Positions 17,785 to 27,064 are shown, numbered from the stretch's first letter. The stretch: 34,469 nt of DNA from Brevibacillus laterosporus (GCF_030489605.1 NZ_JAUKFY010000034.1:1-34469); one strand, 5' to 3'. Notes: generated from the letters alone by a model not told the origin. Translations and numbers: made by a program.

Positions 17785-18306
17785 CTATTTTGCTATTTTT
17801 CTTATTCCAGCCTGAGATGTTCTCCGAAAAAGGAATTCGCGTTCCTCAAATAGCATATAAATCTTCTTTTTCAGTTCAATAGTTAAATGATATATTCCCT
17901 GGGTATATAATGAGGCTTTCTCACCTTTTTGATGATTGATGCTAATATCTCCAGCTATTTGATCCAACCCTGGTTTATTTAATCGATACAGAATGTCCGC
18001 TTCTTCTCTAGCCCCTCGAATAATACTCGCCTTTTTTCTCCTAGCTTCCTCCGTTGTGGCGATTAACAAAGCTCGTTCCTCTTTTGTTTCCGCATCCGCT
18101 TCGATCCATTGCCCTGCTGTTCTTGCTCCTTTAACGATAATATCCGCCGTGTGTTGCATTCGCATTTGTGTTACATCTACTTGTTGCATAAACAACACCA
18201 TCGATAACAATAAGCAAAGACAGATAAGAAAAAAGAGCGAGGTAGGTAAAATACTTCCTCGCTCTTCCTCTATGATTCTTCTTAAAGACATATTAGTCAT
18301 ATACAT
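17785..18306 (-). CDS. TadE/TadG-like minor pilin
   Basis: A 173-aa protein with a class III prepilin-like N-terminus (EERGSILPTSLFFLICLCLL) and one membrane segment. The rest is extracytoplasmic and helical. A conserved glutamate at +5 is not obvious. Such proteins may initiate or regulate Flp pilus assembly. The start overlaps the preceding TadE stop (TGATG), so they are translationally coupled. TadG of diderms is longer, so the exact subtype is unsure. Confidence 0.7.
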   Translation of the reverse strand: MYMTNMSLRRIIEEERGSILPTSLFFLICLCLLLSMVLFMQQVDVTQMRMQHTADIIVKGARTAGQWIEADAETKEERALLIATTEEARRKKASIIRGAREEADILYRLNKPGLDQIAGDISINHQKGEKASLYTQGIYHLTIELKKKIYMLFEEREFLFRRTSQAGIRKIAK

Positions 18307-18728
18307 CAGCCTCGATCTCTTCCATTTTCAATCATCATTGAATAGGATTCTTCTACAGTATAGGACTTTGCTGATCCTAAAAGGGGAAATGTAATGCTTA
18401 CTCTTGCCTCTACATGATTTCCTTGTGACCATCCACCCTTGACTATCAATTCAATCTGCTTATGTTCAAAATAAAGAGCCTGTTCTAACTCCTTTTCAGC
18501 AAACTTCTTCGCCATATAGACGGCTAAACCATAGTTAGGTTGTACACATGCAAATCTCCCCGCCTCGTATGATGCAGCTAAAGCCTTCTGTTTTTGATAC
18601 ATAATGCTAAATTGATCACACCCATAAATAAATAAAAACCAGAGAAGAGGAAATACAAAAACATACTCGATAATTTGACTCCCTCGCTGATTTCTTACAT
18701 ATCCAAACCTTCTATATCTATTCCACAT
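18306..18728 (-). CDS. tadE: TadE-like pseudopilin
   Basis: A 140-aa protein with the TadE signature: a glycine before SQIIEYVFVFPLLWFLFIYG gives the G^xxxxEY class III cleavage site for the neighbouring prepilin peptidase. The mature part has three cysteines, two exported beyond the membrane helix. It overlaps the end of the prepilin peptidase gene by 11 nt. Confidence 0.85.
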   Translation of the reverse strand: MWNRYRRFGYVRNQRGSQIIEYVFVFPLLWFLFIYGCDQFSIMYQKQKALAASYEAGRFACVQPNYGLAVYMAKKFAEKELEQALYFEHKQIELIVKGGWSQGNHVEARVSITFPLLGSAKSYTVEESYSMMIENGRDRG

Positions 18729-19203
18729 AAGACTTCACATAATAAATCATGTATGCTATGAAAAGACTTAACGCATATGGGAGAGCTAAAGCTGATTTTC
18801 TTACCTCAGGTAACCAAATCCTCCGATGAGCAAGCCACATCCCGGCGCTGCTCTTCAAATGATAATGAATTAAACCAAGACGTGAAGGAAAAAACAAAAG
18901 CATGCAAATACTCACTACTAACGAACAACAAAAAATCCAATAGATAGCAACTGGAGTTGTATAACTGCCTACCAGCATGAGCAATTTTTGATCACCTATT
19001 CCCATCCCCTTTACCAGTACAGGTAACAATGTTAGCAAAAACCCCGTTCCTACTCCTAGTATCATTCCCCACATTTCGCCAATCGCTCCTCTTTGTAGAC
19101 ACGCTATACATAAGGTCATACCGACAAGCCAATTAGGGACCTTCCGGTATCGTACATCGTAATAGGCAGCTATAGCCAACACTAAAATCAGTACAAAACT
19201 CAC
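18718..19203 (-). CDS. cpaA: Tad prepilin peptidase (CpaA/TadV, A24 family)
   Basis: A 161-aa polytopic membrane aspartic protease that cleaves Flp and TadE-type prepilins. The two catalytic aspartates are in AYYDVRYRKVPNW and KGMGIGDQKLL (the GxGDxKL type). There are about six hydrophobic segments. It lacks the cysteine-rich methylase domain of PilD, as usual for Tad enzymes. It starts with GTG overlapping the pilin stop (GTGA). Confidence 0.88.
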   Translation of the reverse strand: MSFVLILVLAIAAYYDVRYRKVPNWLVGMTLCIACLQRGAIGEMWGMILGVGTGFLLTLLPVLVKGMGIGDQKLLMLVGSYTTPVAIYWIFCCSLVVSICMLLFFPSRLGLIHYHLKSSAGMWLAHRRIWLPEVRKSALALPYALSLFIAYMIYYVKSYVE

Positions 19204-19376
19204 TTACTTATTTTTTCCTGAAGTTCTTTTAGTTTCTGATCTTCGGCTGTACGCAGCTCAACCAATGTGGGGATTAGAAAAATTAATATTACTGCTACAA
19301 TAATGACCAGCTCTACGATTGTCACAGCATCTTCCTCTTTCCAAAATCGTTTAGCATAATGCGTAATATAGTTCAT
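19200..19376 (-). CDS. flp: Flp1-like type IVc pilin
   Basis: A 58-aa protein beginning MNYITHYAKRFWKEED. A short basic/acidic leader is followed by AVTIVELVIIVAVILIFLIP. This matches Flp/Flp1-like pilins, with cleavage probably after Ala18 and glutamate at +5; the usual Gly before the site is Ala here. The C-terminal tail is short and charged. GGGAGG precedes the ATG. It lies inside the operon, after tadC and just before the prepilin peptidase, rather than first as in many Tad loci. Confidence 0.88.
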   Translation of the reverse strand: MNYITHYAKRFWKEEDAVTIVELVIIVAVILIFLIPTLVELRTAEDQKLKELQEKISK

Positions 19377-19449
19377 ATTTTCCAGCCTCCCTTCTTATAA
19401 TCTTACTTTCACAAAAGATAGAGACCTGTCGCAAATAAAATTTTTACTA

Positions 19450-20355
19450 TTAAAGCTGATTTTTTATCCCAATAAGAGACGGCCCAAGCACTAAAAACAT
19501 CAGAGGAACCCCCATAAACAAAACTACTAGGGGTAACAGCCTTACACTCATTCGATTTACCTCATCTGTCATTTGGTCTTCTTCCTTTCGTAATTGCTCC
19601 TCAATATGCATTCGCAATAAATGAGAAACATTAGTTCCTTTAGTCAATGCCTCTTGTATATCAGTTACAATTGATAACAAAGAGGCCAGCTCCCAACACA
19701 GAGCCAGCTCCTCTAAAGCTTTTCGCCAATTACCATACCTCTTTTGCTCTACTTCTAAACGAGCTATTTCTTGTCCAAGTCGTTTAGGATATCTACTTGC
19801 AGCCCTACTCATTGCCAAATGAACAGGCATACCCGCTTCTACAAGTGCCAACACAATGCTAAAAAAGATAGGGATCTGAATCTCTATCTCCCTTTGAGCA
19901 CGTTTGTCAGACCAATCGATAATAAGATTAGGAGAAAAATATAACAGAAGGGAGAGGATTAGCCCGATTTTATGAAAAATGTCTATCTCCCCATCTCGTA
20001 AGTACTGGTAGCCTAGAAGAATCACTGCACACCCTAAAAATACTGCTCCTAGGGCTTTTAATATGAACCAATCCTCTACTTTTGTTTTCCAACGCAAACG
20101 CAGAAGTTGTTTTTTTACGCGAAACAAATCAAATCCTAATCTTCTGGACAAAGCATCTAAGCGTTTAGGCTCTGTCATCCACAATATGATACGTTGGCCT
20201 CTTGAGAACAGCCTTTTCTCTCGTTTTTCTTCATGTACTTCTGAAAAAAATCTTGTAAATAAACTTAGTTTCTCTCCATTATGAACTACATGAAAAAAAG
20301 GAACGGCTATCATCATTATCAAAATTACAATCCATACACTTGCTAAAAGAGCCAT
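19450..20355 (-). CDS. tadC: Tad inner-membrane platform protein TadC
   Basis: A 301-aa protein of the type II secretion F (T2SSF) family. It has membrane segments near the N-terminus, at about 110-150, and at the C-terminus (VLFMGVPLMFLVLGPSLIG). The cytoplasmic helical core contains VEAGMPVHLAMSRAASRYPK. With TadB it forms the assembly platform engaged by the ATPase. It follows tadB by 12 bp with GGGAGG at the start. Confidence 0.87.
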   Translation of the reverse strand: MALLASVWIVILIMMIAVPFFHVVHNGEKLSLFTRFFSEVHEEKREKRLFSRGQRIILWMTEPKRLDALSRRLGFDLFRVKKQLLRLRWKTKVEDWFILKALGAVFLGCAVILLGYQYLRDGEIDIFHKIGLILSLLLYFSPNLIIDWSDKRAQREIEIQIPIFFSIVLALVEAGMPVHLAMSRAASRYPKRLGQEIARLEVEQKRYGNWRKALEELALCWELASLLSIVTDIQEALTKGTNVSHLLRMHIEEQLRKEEDQMTDEVNRMSVRLLPLVVLFMGVPLMFLVLGPSLIGIKNQL

Positions 20356-20367
20356 TGCCTTACCTCC

Positions 20368-21279
20368 CTATCCATTTTGTCTGCCAACTGACAGGGCTAA
20401 ATAACGAATAATCTCTCCCCCAGCTATAATTAATAAAAAACTCACCAACATGGCATAACGACCACTCAAGCTCTCCGTTAATGGAGCAAAATGATTAGGA
20501 TTGTTCACATATAAGATACCTACAAAAAAGAAAGGCATCGCACTGAGCAAATTAACCTGCGATAAAATTTGGGACAAAGCAGATACCTGTCTTCGTCTTA
20601 CTTGCTTCCTCCGAATCAGAGAAGAAACAGCAATATCTAACGTTTGAGCCATATCACCGCCTAGTTCCCGCTGAACCTGTATAATTGTTGCTAGATATTG
20701 AATATCTGATGATCCGGTTTTTACATACAACCATTTCATTGCATCCTCTAGTAACAGTTGACCACGTAATTTCTCAACAACCGTTCCATACTCCTCTGCA
20801 ATACTTTTATCAATAAATTTGCTAGTAGCCACTTGTTCAAAAGCATGAATATAAGAAGGATTCGAACGAATAGAGCTGGAAATAATCCGAAGTGCCTTCT
20901 GGTTCTCCTCTTCAAAGCGCTCTCTTTTCTTATTTCGCCAAACCGCCAGAAAACGATGAACAACTAAAATTCCAATAAACCAAAAGGGTAAGGAAAGCCA
21001 CCAAGAATCTAAAACATATAAAGTGAGAGCATAAAAAAATAAACCCGTAACAAAACAGAAGAAGACATATCTTTTAATTCCGATATCTAAACGTGCCTGT
21101 TTGAGCTTATTCTCAATTCGTATGTTCCAGCTTTTCCGATTTCGATGCATTTCTGAGATTATCATATGCGTGGAGCTATTTTCGGCTTTTAGATTCAAAA
21201 AATCAGCGGGGATCAAAATACTCAGGATAAGTCCTCCTGAAAGTACAGAAAGACAAAGGGCGGTCCACTCAACTAGCAT
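20368..21279 (-). CDS. tadB: Tad inner-membrane platform protein TadB
   Basis: A 303-aa T2SSF-family protein. An N-terminal membrane segment is followed by a pair of helices at about 70-110. The F domain contains ALRIISSSIRSNPSYIHAFE and VQRELGGDMAQTLDIA. Membrane segments recur at the C-terminus. It starts 17 bp after the cpaF stop with AAGGGAGGG. Confidence 0.87.
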   Translation of the reverse strand: MLVEWTALCLSVLSGGLILSILIPADFLNLKAENSSTHMIISEMHRNRKSWNIRIENKLKQARLDIGIKRYVFFCFVTGLFFYALTLYVLDSWWLSLPFWFIGILVVHRFLAVWRNKKRERFEEENQKALRIISSSIRSNPSYIHAFEQVATSKFIDKSIAEEYGTVVEKLRGQLLLEDAMKWLYVKTGSSDIQYLATIIQVQRELGGDMAQTLDIAVSSLIRRKQVRRRQVSALSQILSQVNLLSAMPFFFVGILYVNNPNHFAPLTESLSGRYAMLVSFLLIIAGGEIIRYLALSVGRQNG

Positions 21280-21296
21280 TAACTCACCCTCCCTTG

Positions 21297-22793
21297 TTAC
21301 AGCTTAAGAGGCTCCCTAAAAAACATCGTGTCTATTTCCTCTTCACTTATTCCCTTTGCTTTCCAGCACTTTATCAGGCCTTCTGGTCTATATCCCGTCC
21401 ACCTATATTGACCAACAACCTTGCCTTTTTTTACACCTAATGGTTCATAGACGTAAATATCTTGAAGGTATACTCGATTGGGAATTACCTGCTTAACGGA
21501 CAGCATCCTTCTAATCTTGTCCTCGTCTGACTCGCCAGTACCTATCACCTCTGTAATGGAGACAACCTTCCGGCTTCCATCCTCTTCAAAACGTTTAACC
21601 TGCACAATCAAATTAAGAGCTGAACCAATCATCAGGTTTCTCTCTAAGGAACTGTAGGATTCTTCTGCCTTTCCAAACAAAATCGGCAAAGTGGAATCAA
21701 CCAAAGCACGTGGGGAATTGGCATGAGCGGTGCTCCAGCTACCTGGATGGTCTGTATTCATAGCCCAAATAATGTCGACAATTTCTCCTCCACGAGTCTC
21801 TCCTACAATGATGACATCCGGGCGCTTCCGTAGAGAAAGCCTGACACAATCACGTATGGAAAATCCGCCTCTCCCCTCATGATTAGCTGGCTTCGTTAAG
21901 AATCTACGAACAAACGGATGCTGTAGCTTTAATTCCAAGACATCTTCAATCGTAATAACACTAATTTGTGGAGAGATAAATTGAGAGATAAGATTTAATA
22001 GGTGGGTCTTGCCTGAACCTGTACCTCCACTCACAATTCCAGAGGCTCTCGCTACCCCCACGGCATACTTCAAAAATGACAACATTGGTTTACAGATGGA
22101 ACCATACCGCAAGTAATCCTTTTGAGTTAGAAGGTCACGGTGCTTTCGAATTGTGAGCATATGCCCATCTGGTGAAATAGATCGATGCGTAGCGGTAACC
22201 CTTGATCCATCGGGAAGCTGAGTATGCAAATCTGCTTTGGATTCGTTAAACTCTCGTCCCATAGTTGCTGCAATCTGCTCTATCAAATGCAACAACTGCT
22301 CCTCATCAAAGAAATACTTCTCAGTCAGACGTTCCAGCCTGCCGGTACTTTTTCGTTCCACTACTACATCACTAAATTTTTGTACAATGATTTCTGTAAT
22401 ATCTTGGTCTTCGAGCAATTCATCCAGATGCCCCCAGCCAATTAATTCGTGTAAAATTCGATGTACCTCAAGTTCCAATTGATGGGTTGGCAGCGGGGCT
22501 TGCCGTTCTACCAATCGTCGCAGTTGCTCCTTTACTTCCTCTATCAAGGCAGGTGAGCTTTTTTCTTCCCATAATCGTTTTCCAAAGGCTTCAACAATTT
22601 TTCCCTTTACATGTGCCTCCTCTTCCCGGGATAAAAACCATTCCCTTTCTACATACTTACTGGCACTCTCCTGAACAACATGACCCACTTTCCTGCGGAG
22701 GTTTGAAAAATCATGAGCCTGCCTCTTTAATTCAGATATATCTAGCCGCTTCTGCCTTTCTGTTCCTAATAACTTTTGGCGTGAAAAACTCAT
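21297..22793 (-). CDS. cpaF: Tad pilus assembly ATPase TadA/CpaF
   Basis: A secretion ATPase of about 498 aa that powers pilus polymerisation. The N-terminal domain precedes the RecA-like core, which has Walker A GGTGSGKTH, the Asp box VITIEDVLEL, Walker B RPDVIIVGETRGGE and the His box STAHANSP. I chose the ATG at 22793 because it gives the ATGA overlap with the tadZ stop; the ATG at 22802 is only three codons upstream and its Shine-Dalgarno is too close. Confidence 0.94.
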   Translation of the reverse strand: MSFSRQKLLGTERQKRLDISELKRQAHDFSNLRRKVGHVVQESASKYVEREWFLSREEEAHVKGKIVEAFGKRLWEEKSSPALIEEVKEQLRRLVERQAPLPTHQLELEVHRILHELIGWGHLDELLEDQDITEIIVQKFSDVVVERKSTGRLERLTEKYFFDEEQLLHLIEQIAATMGREFNESKADLHTQLPDGSRVTATHRSISPDGHMLTIRKHRDLLTQKDYLRYGSICKPMLSFLKYAVGVARASGIVSGGTGSGKTHLLNLISQFISPQISVITIEDVLELKLQHPFVRRFLTKPANHEGRGGFSIRDCVRLSLRKRPDVIIVGETRGGEIVDIIWAMNTDHPGSWSTAHANSPRALVDSTLPILFGKAEESYSSLERNLMIGSALNLIVQVKRFEEDGSRKVVSITEVIGTGESDEDKIRRMLSVKQVIPNRVYLQDIYVYEPLGVKKGKVVGQYRWTGYRPEGLIKCWKAKGISEEEIDTMFFREPLKL

Positions 22794-24205
22794 CGTCCCC
22801 ATCCCCCTTTACTAAACCATTTAAAAAAACTTGCCTTCTTCGTGTTATTTGTAGAATCACAATAGATTTGTCCTTCCTTTTCAGTATGAGGAATGAGTAC
22901 CTGCCCCAATTTTTCGATAGCCAGCTTGGCTTGAGACCTAGATGTGGTGAGCATCAGTGGGATTCCTGTATTAATTGATCTTTTCACTTCGTCATCATCA
23001 GGAATTGTTAGTAAGGTCTGACTGGGGTGTAGCTGGAAGTAAGCTTTCATCTCTTCTAAAGTAAACATCTCTCTCTTTTGCAGCCGATTCATGCAGATTT
23101 GAATTTTTTGTTCGGGATACTCGGCTTCACGCAATAGCTTTAAGACTCTGTGAATATTTTCAATCGCATCAACCACAGGACTCCCCACCATTACCACTCG
23201 CTCAGCGAAAAATAATGCCTGAATGGTTGCATCCGTAGTATCTGGTGCCGTATCAATTAAAACAATATTGTATACACTTCGTTTAATGGTTTCGAGAATG
23301 ATGTATAAATGGTAATCCTTAATATGAAAGCTTTGTCGTATGTCTCTTGGGGAAGTAAGAACATGCAGCCCTGATTCAGGATGTATCGCAATATAACGCT
23401 CAATCTCTTCTGGACAAAGAGCCATCGAAGCTGCATACTCCTGCCATTCCTCATGACTAATAAAATCAGGATCTCGTCCGTCTCTCTGAACTACTTGAAT
23501 TAATCTGTCTTGTATTTCTTGAACCCATGTGTACAGATTCGGAGTACGCGGTAAATTTAATGACGTAGCAAACGTACCCAAATCTAAATTAAAATCAATG
23601 GCAAGCACTCTATTGTTTTCTCCTTCTAAGGAGTGACGCGAGTAATAGATTGCCAATTCCCGAGATATAAATGTTTTACCTACTCCTCCTTTTGGTCCAT
23701 AAACAGTGATCAAATGTTGTTGATGTCCTGCAGACTGACCGTGACTCGATAGATTGCGAGATGATATTACAGGAGTTTGGTCAAATTGGGGGTTGATAGT
23801 ATCCAACGACGGTAGAGCCCCAGGGGGTAATATTCCTTGTGTGGTATCTTGACTTACAACCATTTCAATCATTGAGGGGGAAATTGGTTTTTGTAATACA
23901 AACACACCTAGATTCCTTATCAAGGCTTCCCACTGCGTCGTTTGTAAATCGCAAGCAGCTATACAAGTAATAGTTGGAAAGTAAAAACGAACTTGATGAC
24001 ATAACAGACTTAAATCTGTTTCATGAAAAAAACCAACCAGTACTATATCTGGTTGCATTGCTTGTAAGGTGTGAAAAATCTCTTTATAGTCACTTACAAC
24101 TCCGCATACCTTCACATACTGACTCTCTTTTAGTTGTTCTACTAAATCACTTGTGCATTTCTCATCCTCATCGACAAGCAACAACTTCTTCGGACAATCC
24201 TGCAT
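22790..24205 (-). CDS. cpaE: TadZ/CpaE-type ATPase with degenerate receiver domain
   Basis: A 471-aa pilus-localisation ATPase of the MinD/ParA type. The N-terminal receiver-like domain (about 1-120) keeps the acidic pocket (LLLVDEDEK) and a KP pair, but the phospho-acceptor position reads IVLVGFF instead of D. The ATPase part has the deviant Walker A YGPKGGVGKTF, Walker A' AIDFNLDLGTF and Walker B IVLIDTAPDTTD. TadZ usually marks the pole or site where the pilus is built. It starts 1 bp after the cpaB stop. Confidence 0.9.
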   Translation of the reverse strand: MQDCPKKLLLVDEDEKCTSDLVEQLKESQYVKVCGVVSDYKEIFHTLQAMQPDIVLVGFFHETDLSLLCHQVRFYFPTITCIAACDLQTTQWEALIRNLGVFVLQKPISPSMIEMVVSQDTTQGILPPGALPSLDTINPQFDQTPVISSRNLSSHGQSAGHQQHLITVYGPKGGVGKTFISRELAIYYSRHSLEGENNRVLAIDFNLDLGTFATSLNLPRTPNLYTWVQEIQDRLIQVVQRDGRDPDFISHEEWQEYAASMALCPEEIERYIAIHPESGLHVLTSPRDIRQSFHIKDYHLYIILETIKRSVYNIVLIDTAPDTTDATIQALFFAERVVMVGSPVVDAIENIHRVLKLLREAEYPEQKIQICMNRLQKREMFTLEEMKAYFQLHPSQTLLTIPDDDEVKRSINTGIPLMLTTSRSQAKLAIEKLGQVLIPHTEKEGQIYCDSTNNTKKASFFKWFSKGGWGR

Positions 24206-24206
24206 T

Positions 24207-24947
24207 CTAGCTTCCTCCTTCTCCTTCCGTATCTGTCCATCTTTTATTACTTTTCATCAATGCTTTAGCAAAATGAGTGTCTCCAATGCCTGATTTTAGG
24301 TCTTTTCCATAACCTGCTTTTCCTAGATGTAGCTTGCCATAGTGGAGGGCATGGGTGAGTAACCCCCCTTCGTGAAGCGTTAAGGAAATCGTCACTGCTT
24401 TTAGAATTGCACCCTCCCCGTCTAAGCCACGTTGTACCCCGACTACCGGCATTGCCTTCAATAAAAGTCCAGTATGTGCCCCCTCCTCATCCTTAAAAGA
24501 AGCATATATATGAACACGATCTCTCTCCTGTAGCTGTGCTGATACACCACTGATGTTATCAACTGGTATTGTCATCGCCGTGTGATTGGGATGGTTACCT
24601 TGTAGCTGACCTTCTTCCGTGCTTGTTGGAATATCTCCCTTTAGTAACGGGTCCCCGGCCTTTACATGTCGAATCACTGGTACTCCAATTAAATGACTGA
24701 CCTCTTCCCAAGGAATAAAACCAGGTACCTCAACCGAGCTACTAAAAAAACGATTGCCCATTTCTAATACTCCCTTTTCAACATGATCAAGGGACAGAGG
24801 GGTCCCTATTTCTAATTCGCTTTGCTCCTTTACCTTGATGTAATAAAACAGCTCAGGGCGTACTGCCTGATAGGTTAGAAAACCACATGCAATGGCCAAC
24901 AGCGTAATAACTAGCAAACGAACATAGCTAAGCCGATAGCTTCTCAT
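24207..24947 (-). CDS. cpaB: Flp pilus assembly protein CpaB/RcpC (SAF domain)
   Basis: A 246-aa protein with an N-terminal signal/anchor (YVRLLVITLLAIACGFLTYQ) and an SAF domain (GTPLSLDHVEKGVLEM through VIRHVKAGDPLLKGDI). The region VPVDNISGVSAQLQERDRVH is typical of RcpC/CpaB. In diderms it helps gate the secretin; in monoderms it may help the pilus cross the wall. I chose the ATG at 24947 because GGGGGAGGGG precedes it and the hydrophobic segment starts there. The open frame runs to 25022, inside a terminator-like hairpin. Confidence 0.88.
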   Translation of the reverse strand: MRSYRLSYVRLLVITLLAIACGFLTYQAVRPELFYYIKVKEQSELEIGTPLSLDHVEKGVLEMGNRFFSSSVEVPGFIPWEEVSHLIGVPVIRHVKAGDPLLKGDIPTSTEEGQLQGNHPNHTAMTIPVDNISGVSAQLQERDRVHIYASFKDEEGAHTGLLLKAMPVVGVQRGLDGEGAILKAVTISLTLHEGGLLTHALHYGKLHLGKAGYGKDLKSGIGDTHFAKALMKSNKRWTDTEGEGGS

Positions 24948-25011
24948 TAAATCCCCTCCCCCTTTTTCCATATGTATCCCGTAAAAGAAGTGTACTAACG
25001 CTTTATGGGAC

Positions 25012-25044
25012 AAAAAAACCATGAAGAACTCCCCATGGTTTTAA
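25012..25044 (-). terminator. intrinsic terminator-like hairpin in front of the Tad operon
   Basis: A perfect 9-bp stem AAAACCATG/CATGGTTTT (25015-25023 with 25034-25042) with a U-tract of seven on the minus strand. It is only about 65 bp upstream of the first Tad gene. It can end transcripts coming from further right, or attenuate the operon if the promoter lies upstream. Confidence 0.65.
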
Positions 25045-25523
25045 CATTCTTTCTTTCATTCCTACCTTTTCTATGTCTAACATAGGAAGTTCATATGTTT
25101 TTTTCTAAAGAAATATAGAGTACTTAAGGAGACTATAAGAACAATCTTTGATGTTGCACAGGAGCGAGATTTCCTCACAAATAAGCCTTCCTTTAAAAGA
25201 TAAGGAAAGACAGATGAAAAATCTCTTGGAATTATCTAATTCAGGTGGGCCTAGTAACCTGTATCCAAAGCGATAGGATGAACTCTATATCAGTATTGGA
25301 AATGATAATTCAAGCAAGCCTTATCAAAAGGTGAAGGGCTTGCTTATATTTAATGGATTGTGAGTTATCTTATTATTTACCCAGCCTTCTAGATGCAAAC
25401 TTGATTGAAAAATTGGGACCTGGAGTTACTATCAAATCAATCAAAAACAGCTTCTTTCAGAAACGCTTCAAAACATATATTGTCGAGTCATAATTAAGAT
25501 TTAACTATACGTAAATACTTTGA
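25045..25523. other. gene-free region between cls and the Tad operon
   Basis: No coding sequence is recognised. A 9-bp inverted repeat AAGCAAGCC/GGCTTGCTT (25312-25320 with 25337-25345) is present, followed on the plus strand by ATATTTAA. A smaller hairpin pairs CAGGT with ACCTG near 25241-25260. No convincing SigA promoter facing the Tad genes was found. Confidence 0.4.
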
Positions 25524-26939
25524 CTAAAACAAAGATGAAAGTAGTCGGGCGAAGGCTTCTCTTACCTTTTGGAGCCATGGTCGATTTTTAATTTCCGACA
25601 GAATAATCTCCTCACTATCACTTTTATCACGATAAAAATCCTGAACCAGGCGGTCAACCACCTTTTCATCAAAAAAAACAGCATTTATTTCGAATTGGTC
25701 GTAAAAGCTGCGCATATCCATATTTGCTGTGCCAGAGCACGCCAAGTCATCAGTAATCATTACTTTGGCATGGATAAATCCTTTCTTATAGCAATGAAAC
25801 CGAACCCCTGCCTCCATCAATTCGTAGGCATAGGACAAAGTAGCGCAGTAAACAAGATTACTCTCAGGCATCGTCGGTATAATGACCTGAACGTCAACTC
25901 CTCTGCTAACTGCTGTTTTTAAAGCCAGTAAGATACCGGGATCAGGAATAAAGTAAGGGGATTCAATATAAATCCGCTTCTTCGCCGAATTGATTAAGAA
26001 AAAAATAAGCTGAAGGATTGTTTCGTCTGGACTGCTCTTTACAATTTGTATGAGTTCCCTCCCCTCACTTTCCTGTAAGGGAAAATAAACGGAGTCAGTT
26101 AATAGTTGTCCTTTGACAAAATACCAATCAGTCAAAAAGGAATATTGAATCCACAATACCGCATCGCCTTTTAAACAGAAATGTGTATCCCGCCAGTAGC
26201 CGATTTTTGGTTTCTTCCCTACGTATTCATCTCCAATATTTAAGCCGCCAAAATACCCAATTTTACCGTCTACCACCAATATTTTACGGTGATTCCGGTA
26301 ATTGATCCGTTTACCGATGAAAGCGGATAAAATTGGGGAAAAACATCCAATCTCAACACCCGCTTCCTGTAATTGTTTTAAATAAGTCTTCCCTAACCGA
26401 CGGCTGCCGACCCTGTCATATAAAAATCGTACTTTTACTCTTTCCTGTGCTTTCCGAATCAATAGTTGCTGGAATTTAGTTCCCAGTTGGTCATCGCGAA
26501 TAATGTAAAATTGAATATGAATATGGTGCTTGGCTCTAGCAATCGATTCTAACATCGCTTCAAAGGCTTGTTCACCTTCGCTATAAACAATCGTTTCATT
26601 ACCAACGTTAATGGGAAGGGACACAATCTTTTTGAGCGTTGCATGCAATGTGTCATTCTGCAGAAGGGTTTGGTCAAGCAGTTCTTCCGACATTGGCCGA
26701 TTGCACCAATCTATCAGTTTTTCCTTTATTCTAGCCAACTTCGTCTTTTCTTTTGGGTGTGCGTGAAGGATACATGAATATTCTTTCCCGATAAAATAAT
26801 ATTGCAGGTAACCGATAAACGGAAAAATCAACGAAATGATAATCCAAGTAACTGCTTTTTGGGGACTGCGATATTCCCTAAATAAGATGATTCCAATTTG
26901 AATGAGAAACAGCAAGAGGGCAAAGATGATCCATATCAA
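25524..26939 (-). CDS. cls: cardiolipin synthase (phospholipase D family)
   Basis: Membrane enzyme that joins two phosphatidylglycerols into cardiolipin. The 471-aa protein has two N-terminal membrane helices (PLDc_N). Two HKD motifs follow: NHRKILVVDGKIGYFGG near residue 215 and HAKVMITDDLACSGTAN near residue 395. I chose the TTG at 26939, which follows AAAGGAGGTG; no in-frame ATG gives a complete N-terminal helix. Transcribed alone, followed by a gene-free stretch. Confidence 0.93.
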   Translation of the reverse strand: MIWIIFALLLFLIQIGIILFREYRSPQKAVTWIIISLIFPFIGYLQYYFIGKEYSCILHAHPKEKTKLARIKEKLIDWCNRPMSEELLDQTLLQNDTLHATLKKIVSLPINVGNETIVYSEGEQAFEAMLESIARAKHHIHIQFYIIRDDQLGTKFQQLLIRKAQERVKVRFLYDRVGSRRLGKTYLKQLQEAGVEIGCFSPILSAFIGKRINYRNHRKILVVDGKIGYFGGLNIGDEYVGKKPKIGYWRDTHFCLKGDAVLWIQYSFLTDWYFVKGQLLTDSVYFPLQESEGRELIQIVKSSPDETILQLIFFLINSAKKRIYIESPYFIPDPGILLALKTAVSRGVDVQVIIPTMPESNLVYCATLSYAYELMEAGVRFHCYKKGFIHAKVMITDDLACSGTANMDMRSFYDQFEINAVFFDEKVVDRLVQDFYRDKSDSEEIILSEIKNRPWLQKVREAFARLLSSLF

Positions 26940-27035
26940 TGAATTCGTTTCACCTCCTTTTTATGGTGTTCCTATTTTTAATAAATTCATAGAAACAATT
27001 GAGAAAAAGGCTGTTCAAGAGGTTTAGAAGAAATA

Positions 27036-27064
27036 ACAGCCATGCTCATAGAAAATATGGCTGT
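27036..27064 (-). terminator. hairpin after the methyltransferase gene
   Basis: A perfect 8-bp stem ACAGCCAT/ATGGCTGT with a 13-nt loop, followed on the minus strand by TATTTCTTC. A probable but weak terminator before cls. Confidence 0.55.

Noticed and set aside
22487-22978. 163-codon plus-strand frame opposite cpaF/cpaE
   Set aside because: Reverse-complement shadow of two conserved genes, low-complexity hydrophobic product.
25080-25400. c-di-GMP riboswitch upstream of the Tad locus
   Set aside because: Some GG-CCUA and AAAGCG-like words occur on the plus strand, but the order and pairing of the GEMM-I or GEMM-II motif are absent and the strand is wrong.
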